Positions 1 to 5,104 of a DNA stretch of 6,168 nt are shown in pieces. Where the stretch lies: the NCBI GenBank assembly GCA_018054805.1, contig JAGPIU010000067.1:1-6168 (forward strand). The letters are read 5' to 3'. The notes under the pieces are model-generated. The model was not told the origin of the DNA, did no database searches, and worked only from the letters and a program-made list of their open reading frames with translations. Both the position numbers and the translations under genes were made by a program. This DNA comes from Paludibacter sp. Its GTDB lineage: Bacteria; Bacteroidota; Bacteroidia; Bacteroidales; Paludibacteraceae. Numbering within the stretch: position 1 is the stretch's first letter; every line of letters begins with the position of its first letter.

Positions 1-153
1 CCTGTTGTGAAGAATGATCAGCTCGCCATTGGAAATGTACTGGGACTGTCGATGACGGTTGATCACCGCATTGTAGATGGAGGCGAAACGGCCCGTTTTG
101 TGAAATGTATAATCGATTATCTTTCCGACCCTATTTCACTAATGATGGATTGA
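1..153 (+). CDS. Lipoamide acyltransferase (E2) of a 2-oxoacid dehydrogenase complex, C-terminal end only
   Basis: The window opens inside this gene; frame 1 is open from base 1 and gives 50 codons before TGA at 151-153. The piece carries DHRIVDGG (residues 21-28 of the fragment), which is the catalytic DHRxxDG motif of E2 acyltransferases: the His and Asp act in acyl transfer between dihydrolipoamide and CoA. The preceding IGNVLGLSMTV strand and the trailing helix ending in YLSDPISLMMD are also typical of the end of this domain, so the C-terminus looks complete. The lipoyl and E1/E3-binding domains lie outside the window, so pyruvate, 2-oxoglutarate and branched-chain forms cannot be told apart. 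It converges on fhs and probably shares its terminator. Confidence 0.9.
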   Translation, partial: PVVKNDQLAIGNVLGLSMTVDHRIVDGGETARFVKCIIDYLSDPISLMMD

Positions 154-250
154 TACTGATTATTGAAAGTAGACAAATAAATCTCAGGGATTACAAATAA
201 GCAAGCGATTATTAGTTGCTTCTCCCGCGATATTCTCAACACAATTGCTT

Positions 251-300
251 AAAAAAAATCCCGGTTGTCCCCAAAAAAGGAAAACCGGGATATTTTTTTT
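251..300. terminator. Bidirectional intrinsic terminator between the E2 gene and fhs
   Basis: TCCCGGTT (259-266) pairs perfectly with AACCGGGA (283-290). Past a one-base mismatch, TCC (268-270) and GGA (279-281) extend the stem, leaving an A-rich loop. Eight A's (251-258) precede the stem and TATTTTTTTT (291-300) follows it, so both strands read as a GC hairpin followed by a U tract. For fhs the hairpin begins 8 bases after the stop codon; for the E2 gene it lies about 105 bases after the stop. The plus-strand T tract overlaps the fhs stop codon. Confidence 0.85.
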
Positions 301-1966
301 AGCTCAGGCCTACAATTTCGCCATCAACCAGGTCGATATTTACGGCTTGTGGCTCTTTGGGAAGTCCGGGCATTCGCATGATATTTCCGGCAATGGCCAC
401 AATAAATTCTGCTCCATTGTTCAGCACCAGCTCATTCACATGGAATACAAAATCCTTAGCTACACCATAAGCTTTTTCATTGTCGGAGAATGAATATTGC
501 GTTTTAGCAATACAAACAGGATATTCTCCGGCACCCATGGCCATAAATTTTGTAATTTGCGCAAGCGCTTTTTCAGAGAAATTCACACGACGTGCACCAT
601 AAATTTTCATGGCAATTTTCTCAATTTTACGCTCAATGCTATCCGTATCTTTATATGTAAAATGAATAGGTTTCGAAGCTTCGGCATCTATCATTTCCAC
701 AGCTTTATGCGCCAGCTCCACAGCACCTTCGCCACCTTTTGTAAACGCATCGTTTACCGCAAAGCCAACACCCTGAGCTTCGCAATGCTGACGAAGCATA
801 TCAATCTCATCCTCAGTATCGAAACTATATTTATTAAATGCCACCAACACATTCTGTCCGAATGATTTTAGATTTTCGATATGCTTATCCATATTTTCGA
901 AACCTTTCTGCAAACCTTCGGCATTCGGCTGTTTAATATCTTTTACCGAAACACCACCATGCATCTTCAGTGCCTGAGTTGTCACCACCAACACCGAAAG
1001 CACCGGTGCAATTCCTGCTTTCCGACATTTGATATTCAGAAATTTCTCGGCACCCAAATCGGCTCCAAAGCCAGCTTCAGTCACCACATAATCCGAGTAA
1101 CTCATGGCCATTTTGGTAGCCACCACCGAGTTACAGCCATGTGCGATATTGGCAAATGGTCCGCCATGAATAAAGGCAGGCGTATGTTCGGTAGTTTGTA
1201 CGAGGTTCGGATGCATGGCATCTTTGAGCAACACCACAATTGAACCCGCAATTCCAAGATCTTTCACTGTAAATGGTTTGCCGGAATGTGTGTAGCCCAG
1301 AAGGATTTTCTCAACACGACGTTTCAAATCATCCTGATTTTCCGAAAGACAAAGAATGGCCATTATTTCGGAAGCAGGTGTAATGTCGAAACCTGTCTCA
1401 GCCGGAATACCATTCACCAAACCTCCCAATCCGGACACAATATTACGCAAACTACGATCGTTCACATCGAGTACACGTTTCCATAGCACCTGTTTGATGC
1501 TGTCGGCCTTGTCGCGATGCTGATATATATAATTGTCGAGGAGCGCCGCAATCATATTATTGGCAGCCGTAATGGCGTGAAAATCGCCTGTAAAGTGCAG
1601 GTTGATGTTTTCCATAGGCAAAACCTGCGCATAACCACCACCTGCAGCACCACCTTTCATTCCAAAACACGGACCGAGCGAAGGTTCGCGCAATGCTACC
1701 GATGCTTTTTTACCTATTTTATTCAAACCAAGCGCCAATCCAATCGATACGGTGGTTTTTCCAATTCCTGCTTTTGTGGGTGTAATAGCTGTTACCAGTA
1801 TGAGTTTACTTTTGCGCGCTTTCTTTTTATCAATGGAACAACATGGAATTTTAGCAATATATGGTCCGTGCGAAATAATTGATTCTTCTTCTATGCCAAT
1901 TTTTTTTGCAATTTCTGAAATTTTTTCAAGCTGAATACTGTGTGCAATTTCAATATCTGTTTTCAT
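299..1966 (-). CDS. fhs: Formate-tetrahydrofolate ligase (10-formyl-THF synthetase)
   Basis: Cytosolic enzyme joining formate to tetrahydrofolate with ATP to give 10-formyl-THF for purine, formyl-Met and other one-carbon uses; the reaction can run backwards to make ATP. The 555 residues match the usual full length of about 555-560. Visible landmarks are the P-loop [11 protein letters not shown] (62-72), the family signature [11 protein letters not shown] (102-112), TGDFHAIT (126-133), [11 protein letters not shown] (267-277), the second signature [12 protein letters not shown] (327-338) and MPGLPKEP (532-539) near the C-terminus. Two positions differ from the consensus as I know it: the P-loop has Lys65 and Ile68 where PTPxGEGKTT is common, and Gln331 replaces the usual Arg of the second signature. 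They may be normal for this lineage. The ATG at 1964-1966 gives the expected N-terminus; there is no Shine-Dalgarno, only an A-rich leader. It is likely transcribed alone, with a 344-bp gap upstream and its own terminator. Confidence 0.97.
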   Translation of the reverse strand: MKTDIEIAHSIQLEKISEIAKKIGIEEESIISHGPYIAKIPCCSIDKKKARKSKLILVTAITPTKAGIGKTTVSIGLALGLNKIGKKASVALREPSLGPCFGMKGGAAGGGYAQVLPMENINLHFTGDFHAITAANNMIAALLDNYIYQHRDKADSIKQVLWKRVLDVNDRSLRNIVSGLGGLVNGIPAETGFDITPASEIMAILCLSENQDDLKRRVEKILLGYTHSGKPFTVKDLGIAGSIVVLLKDAMHPNLVQTTEHTPAFIHGGPFANIAHGCNSVVATKMAMSYSDYVVTEAGFGADLGAEKFLNIKCRKAGIAPVLSVLVVTTQALKMHGGVSVKDIKQPNAEGLQKGFENMDKHIENLKSFGQNVLVAFNKYSFDTEDEIDMLRQHCEAQGVGFAVNDAFTKGGEGAVELAHKAVEMIDAEASKPIHFTYKDTDSIERKIEKIAMKIYGARRVNFSEKALAQITKFMAMGAGEYPVCIAKTQYSFSDNEKAYGVAKDFVFHVNELVLNNGAEFIVAIAGNIMRMPGLPKEPQAVNIDLVDGEIVGLS

Positions 1967-2009
1967 CTGTTTATAATTTGTTTTTCTGGTATCAGATGGA
2001 ACTCACAAA

Positions 2010-2056
2010 ACAAAATTTAATCATTACCCTGTGGGTCAAAATAGATTAAATTTTGT
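2010..2056 (-). repeat. Perfect 13-bp inverted repeat with nested small hairpin upstream of fhs
   Basis: ACAAAATTTAATC (2010-2022) and GATTAAATTTTGT (2044-2056) are exact reverse complements separated by 21 bases. Inside the spacer, ACCC (2026-2029) and GGGT (2033-2036) form a second, nested stem with loop TGT. The near arm ends 43 bases before the fhs start codon. No U tract follows on either strand, so it is not a simple terminator. It could be an RNA hairpin in the fhs leader or a DNA operator; the sequence alone does not decide. Confidence 0.6.
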
Positions 2057-2120
2057 CATGTTCGTTTCATGTGTTTTTAGTTATTTTCACTGTTAAATAG
2101 ACCCCGCACGTAAAAACCTC

Positions 2121-2152
2121 ACCTATGTCGAAATTCATTTGTCGTGACAGGT
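2121..2152 (-). other. Possible second hairpin in the fhs leader
   Basis: ACCT (2121-2124) pairs with AGGT (2149-2152) and GTC (2127-2129) with GAC (2146-2148), giving a 7-bp stem with a two-base bulge (2125-2126) and a 16-base loop. It is weaker than the inverted repeat nearer fhs and could be chance, but it lies within the same putative leader. Confidence 0.25.
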
Positions 2153-2227
2153 TAATGAAAGGCATTTGACTTATTGTTACTTTTTGCTTTATACAAAGTT
2201 GTTTTTATAGAAACTCAAGTTACAATA

Positions 2228-2235
2228 CAAATATA
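2228..2235 (-). promoter_or_regulatory. Candidate fhs promoter -7 box (TATATTTG)
   Basis: On the minus strand this octamer fits the Bacteroidota TAnnTTTG -7 consensus exactly. The -33 part is weak: the nearest upstream TTTG lies 25 bases away rather than about 19-20. If used, transcription would start near 2220 and leave a leader of roughly 255 bases before fhs. No better match was seen closer to the gene. Confidence 0.35.
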
Positions 2236-2310
2236 GCATAATAATTTGATTAAAGAAAAACAAACGACCCGAAGAAAAAGACCAATCCCAAACATCTATC
2301 TTTCTCTCGA

Positions 2311-2829
2311 CTAGCCCTCTTCAGGCGCTTCAGGCGTATTGAGATTGAGCTGTAAAAATGCAGCATCGAGCCAGCGACCAAACTTATAGCCCACTTCGCG
2401 AAACACGCCTACCTGCTCAAAACCAGCCTTGCGATGTAAGTCAATGCTTATTTCGTTCGTAGCATCAATCACGGCAATAATGCTGTGAAAGTTTTGATTC
2501 GTGGCATGACGAATAATCTCATTCAGCAATATTTTGCCCAAACCTTTTCCGCGATGATCACGATGCACATAAAGCGAATTTTCGATGGTGTACTTGTAAG
2601 CAGGTCGCACCCTGAACTGCCCGTACGAACCAAAACCTATGAGTACACCTTCGTCATTCACAATGCCAATGACAGGAAAGCCGTGCTGCGCTTTTGTTTC
2701 GAACCACACTTTCATCGTGTCCATAGTCCAGGGTTTGTAGTCGTACAAAGCCGTACTGTGCAAAATGGCGTCATTAAAAATATCGAGTATTTGTGACGCA
2801 TATTCGGGCGTACATTGTATTATTTTCAT
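2311..2829 (-). CDS. GNAT-family N-acetyltransferase, phosphinothricin / methionine sulfone type
   Basis: Predicted cytosolic acetyl-CoA-dependent N-acetyltransferase of 172 residues, about the usual length for the Pat/Bar/MnaT (YncA) group. Family members acetylate the amino group of glutamate or methionine analogues such as phosphinothricin, methionine sulfoximine and methionine sulfone, and are common housekeeping or detoxification genes. The acetyl-CoA-binding motif A is SLYVHRDHRGKGLGKILL (85-102) with the RGKGLG loop at 93-98. Motif B includes DATNEISIDLHRKAGF (122-137). The VGYKFGRWLD segment (146-155) is characteristic of this subgroup. The last residues (TPEAPEEG) look like a disordered tail. 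The ATG start has no Shine-Dalgarno, as for most genes here. It faces away from pta. The actual substrate cannot be read from sequence. Confidence 0.88.
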   Translation of the reverse strand: MKIIQCTPEYASQILDIFNDAILHSTALYDYKPWTMDTMKVWFETKAQHGFPVIGIVNDEGVLIGFGSYGQFRVRPAYKYTIENSLYVHRDHRGKGLGKILLNEIIRHATNQNFHSIIAVIDATNEISIDLHRKAGFEQVGVFREVGYKFGRWLDAAFLQLNLNTPEAPEEG

Positions 2830-2866
2830 TGAAACAACTGAATTATTTTCGAATTATTAAGAGTGA

Positions 2867-2874
2867 CAAAATTA
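2867..2874 (-). promoter_or_regulatory. Candidate promoter -7 box for the GNAT gene (TAATTTTG)
   Basis: On the minus strand the octamer fits TAnnTTTG exactly and lies 37 bases upstream of the GNAT start codon, implying a short leader of about 30 bases. No convincing TTG appears at the expected -33 distance, and the region is AT-rich, so a chance match is possible. Confidence 0.35.
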
Positions 2875-2927
2875 CAAATAGTCGGGAAAAATCTTTCATT
2901 CTGAAACAATAAATTCACAGCAAAATA

Positions 2928-2982
2928 CAAATATTGATTATTTGATATAAAAAGTTTATTATTTGACATAAATTCAAATAAT
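2928..2982. promoter_or_regulatory. Cluster of TATTTG/CAAATA half-sites upstream of pta (possible operator)
   Basis: Four copies of one hexamer sit in 53 bases: CAAATA at 2928-2933, TATTTG at 2939-2944, TATTTG at 2960-2965 and CAAATA at 2975-2980. The middle two belong to a 15-base direct repeat with one mismatch (2937-2951 and 2958-2972), exactly 21 bases apart, about two helical turns. The last two lie in a perfect palindrome with 9-bp arms, ATTATTTGA (2958-2966) and TCAAATAAT (2974-2982), spaced by 7. The palindrome is centred about 70 bases upstream of the likely pta transcription start, a position that would suit an activator. The TTGA/TCAA core loosely resembles CRP/FNR-family sites but the spacer is one base longer than in the FNR box. 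Confidence 0.4.
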
Positions 2983-3005
2983 TAGCCTTAATTGCCATCT
3001 CTACA

Positions 3006-3035
3006 TTGCAATTTAAGGAAAAACCCCTATCTTTG
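3006..3035 (+). promoter_or_regulatory. pta promoter, Bacteroidota type
   Basis: TATCTTTG (3028-3035) is an exact match to the -7 consensus TAnnTTTG, and TTG (3006-3008) lies 19 bases upstream, the expected distance for the -33 element. Transcription should begin near 3040, giving a leader of about 60 bases. This also shows that the open frame extending back to an ATG at 2992 cannot be translated from this transcript. Confidence 0.8.
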
Positions 3036-3102
3036 CAGTGTTTTTCAGCCCGTAGATTTTCTCTCACGCCGAATATTACAACAACAACATACACCTCTTC
3101 AA

Positions 3103-4104
3103 ATGAACTTATTAGATCAAATTATGGAGCGTGCTAAGGCAAACTTACAACGTATAGTTTTGCCCGAAGGCACTGAAATCCGCACACTCAAAGCGGCCGA
3201 TATTATTTTAAAGGAAAAAGCTGCCAAACTCATACTTATCGGCGACGAAAAGGAGATTGAAAAGCTGGCGGCCGAAAACGGATTGGCCCATATCAACGAA
3301 GCCACCATTGTAAATCCCGAAACACACCCCGATATGGCTACTTACGCCAATTTGCTTTTCGAAATCCGCAAAAGCAAAGGCATGACAGCCGAAGAAGCTG
3401 CCAAACTGGCCAAAGACCCGCTTTACCTGGGCTGTTTGATGATTAAAAATGGAGATGCCGATGGCGAACTTGCCGGAGCACAAAACACTACAGGCAACGT
3501 ACTTCGCCCAGCTTTCCAGATTGTAAAAACGAAACCGGGCATTTCGGTTGTATCTGGTGCTCTTCTGATGTTTACCCCCACCACACAATATGGTGAAAAC
3601 GGCCTGCTTGTGTTTGCCGACTGCGCCGTAAACCCAAATCCAAACGCCCGCGAACTGGCCGAGATTGCAGTATCGACAGCCGAAACCACACGCGCAATTG
3701 CAGGTTTTGAACCACGCATTGCCATGCTGAGTTTTTCAACCAAAGGCAGTGCAAAGCATGAATTTGTGGACAAAGTAGTGGAAGCTACCAAAATTGCCCG
3801 CGAAATGAATCCCGAACTTCAGATTGAAGGTGAACTACAGGCCGATGCAGCTCTTGTTCCGGCTATCGGACAAAGCAAAGCACCGGGCAGCACTATTGCC
3901 GGACATGCAAATGTATTGGTTTTCCCCGATTTACAGGCAGGAAATATAGGATACAAAATGGTGGAACGCTTTTCGGGCGCACAGGCTGTAGGACCAATTC
4001 TTCAGGGAATGGCAGCACCTATCAATGACCTTTCGCGCGGATGTTCGGTGGACGATATCGTTCGCATGATTACAATTACAGCCAATCAGGCAATGAAAAA
4101 ATAA
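3103..4104 (+). CDS. pta: Phosphate acetyltransferase
   Basis: Transfers the acetyl group of acetyl-CoA to phosphate, giving acetyl phosphate and CoA: the first step of the acetate-forming, ATP-yielding pathway, reversible for acetate uptake. The 333 residues match the short single-domain Pta class (the Methanosarcina enzyme has 333), without the N-terminal regulatory domain of the E. coli type. Landmarks are VLPEGTEIRTLKA (19-31), GNVLRPAFQ (131-139, Arg135), GELQADAAL (243-251), LVFPDLQAGNIGYK (272-285) and PINDLSRGCSVDDI (306-319). Ser311, Arg312 and Asp318 correspond to active-site residues of the Methanosarcina enzyme, offset by two. The frame stays open upstream to an ATG at 2992, but that extension covers the promoter, adds 37 unrelated residues and would start before the likely transcription start, so the ATG at 3103 is preferred. 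There is no Shine-Dalgarno. It leads a cluster with the next two genes. Confidence 0.96.
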   Translation: MNLLDQIMERAKANLQRIVLPEGTEIRTLKAADIILKEKAAKLILIGDEKEIEKLAAENGLAHINEATIVNPETHPDMATYANLLFEIRKSKGMTAEEAAKLAKDPLYLGCLMIKNGDADGELAGAQNTTGNVLRPAFQIVKTKPGISVVSGALLMFTPTTQYGENGLLVFADCAVNPNPNARELAEIAVSTAETTRAIAGFEPRIAMLSFSTKGSAKHEFVDKVVEATKIAREMNPELQIEGELQADAALVPAIGQSKAPGSTIAGHANVLVFPDLQAGNIGYKMVERFSGAQAVGPILQGMAAPINDLSRGCSVDDIVRMITITANQAMKK

Positions 4105-4135
4105 TTCAGAAAGAATACGCATTAAATATAAGAAT

Positions 4136-5092
4136 ATGGCAGAAGAAATGATAGAAGCGATTGAGCGATACGGACTCAGCAAACGCAACAGAAAGCGTAC
4201 GCTGTTCTCGCGCATCGGAGTGGTGGGCTGCGGCAAGGAAGGTAGCGTAATTGCAACCCGCGCAGCACTGAAAGGTATAGAAGTGGTTTTTCTGGAACCC
4301 AACCAGGAACGAATTGACAATGCATACAAACGCATTGAAGATCAACTCAATAAAAAAATTCAGAACTGGGGTCTTACGGAAAATGAGAAAAAAGCCATTA
4401 TTGGCCGCATACAGGGAAGCTCAAACTACGAAGATTTCAGCGGTTGCGATTTTGTGATTGAAGCCATACGCTACGACGACCAAACTGGTGAGCGTCAGGT
4501 AATACAACGCAAAGAAGTATTTCGCAAACTCGAAGAAGTGCTTTCGCAGCGCGCCATCATCGCATCGAATGTTTCTACAGTGGTTGTGACCGAACTTGCT
4601 GCTGAAATGGAGCATCAGGATCGTTGCATAGGGCTGCATTTCCTTTCGAACATTCCCGATTCACATATTATCGAAATTGTACGCGGACTGAATACGTCGG
4701 ACGACACTTACAACAAAGTGTGTCAGTTTGCCCGTATGATAAACCACGAATTTGTACAGGTTACCGAATCGTCGGGCCTTGTAAGCCTGCGTCTTTTCCT
4801 TATTCAGCTCAACGAAGCCTGCTCCATGCTTATGGAAGGTGTGGCCACAGCTGAAGATATCGACCACGTGCTGACTGTGGGTTTTGGTCACCGTCAGGGT
4901 GTGTTCCGCACTGCCGACCAGATTGGCATTGAGAAAATTGTAAAATTACTCGAAAATCTGTACGAAGAATACGGCCATGTGAAATACAAACCATCGCCCA
5001 TTTTGCTTCGTTTGTCGCGCGCAAAACTTTGGGGAATCAGCAAAAGTAAGGGTTTCTACACTTACGATGAATCAGGAAACATTATTAAATAA
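4136..5092 (+). CDS. Divergent 3-hydroxyacyl-CoA dehydrogenase-like protein between pta and ackA
   Basis: The 318 residues hold both domains of the 3-hydroxyacyl-CoA dehydrogenase family, NAD(P)-dependent oxidoreductases acting on 3-hydroxyacyl-CoA. The Rossmann loop is GCGKEG (31-36), with Glu54 at the end of the second strand where NAD-binding forms carry an acidic residue. VIEA (107-110), ASNVST (143-148), GLHF (166-169) and IIEI (178-181) keep the likely catalytic Ser147, His168 and Glu180 at family spacing. The C-terminal domain runs from about 213 and includes EGVATAEDID (234-243), ADQIGI (260-265) and GFYTY (306-310). Deviations: the conserved Asn of GFxxNR is Leu218, HFFNP reads HFLSN, the Met of GxGxMG is Glu35, and GHPMGP reads GHRQGV. 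A basic N-terminal extension of about 25 residues precedes the Rossmann strand; Met5 is an alternative start. It lies 31 bases after pta and 12 before ackA, so co-expression is likely. Substrate unknown; a non-catalytic role is possible. Confidence 0.85.
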   Translation: MAEEMIEAIERYGLSKRNRKRTLFSRIGVVGCGKEGSVIATRAALKGIEVVFLEPNQERIDNAYKRIEDQLNKKIQNWGLTENEKKAIIGRIQGSSNYEDFSGCDFVIEAIRYDDQTGERQVIQRKEVFRKLEEVLSQRAIIASNVSTVVVTELAAEMEHQDRCIGLHFLSNIPDSHIIEIVRGLNTSDDTYNKVCQFARMINHEFVQVTESSGLVSLRLFLIQLNEACSMLMEGVATAEDIDHVLTVGFGHRQGVFRTADQIGIEKIVKLLENLYEEYGHVKYKPSPILLRLSRAKLWGISKSKGFYTYDESGNIIK

Positions 5093-5097
5093 GGAGG
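5091..5097 (+). promoter_or_regulatory. Strong Shine-Dalgarno for ackA
   Basis: AAGGAGG lies 7 bases before the ackA ATG and overlaps the TAA stop of the upstream dehydrogenase-like gene. It fixes the ackA start and suggests translational coupling. It stands out because no other start in the window has a recognisable Shine-Dalgarno. Confidence 0.85.
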
Positions 5098-5104
5098 AAC
5101 AAAC

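Larger units (their letters stand above)
1967..2310 (-). other. Long non-coding stretch upstream of fhs (possible structured leader)
   Basis: No convincing gene lies in these 344 bases, which are AT-rich. They separate the GNAT stop codon from the fhs start. They contain a perfect 13-bp inverted repeat close to fhs, a weaker hairpin further upstream, and a match to the Bacteroidota -7 promoter box; each is listed separately. If that box is the fhs promoter, the transcript has an untranslated leader of about 255 bases, long enough for regulation by RNA structure. I do not recognise a known riboswitch class here. No clear terminator follows the GNAT gene, so some readthrough from it into fhs is possible. 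Confidence 0.5.

Noticed and set aside
199..221. Inverted repeat AAGCAA / TTGCTT downstream of the E2 gene.
   Set aside because: Only 6-bp arms with an 11-base loop and no T tract; the strong hairpin at 259-290 explains termination better.
497..1882. Several plus-strand open frames of 66-122 codons opposite fhs.
   Set aside because: They lie antisense to a gene with clear family motifs throughout, and their translations (rich in Cys, His and Phe) resemble no protein family.
2067..2138. A 23-codon open frame on the minus strand in the fhs leader, ending just before the 13-bp inverted repeat, which could look like an attenuator leader peptide.
   Set aside because: It has no ribosome binding site, no run of regulatory codons and no terminator hairpin with a U tract; in AT-rich DNA a frame this short is expected by chance.
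2958..2982. Calling the palindrome upstream of pta an FNR box.
   Set aside because: The TTGA and TCAA cores are separated by 7 bases rather than the 6 of the FNR box (TTGAT-N4-ATCAA), so only a loose resemblance is claimed.
3117..4345. Minus-strand open frames of 60-134 codons opposite pta and the start of the dehydrogenase-like gene.
   Set aside because: Shadows of strongly conserved plus-strand genes, with no start signals or recognisable domains.
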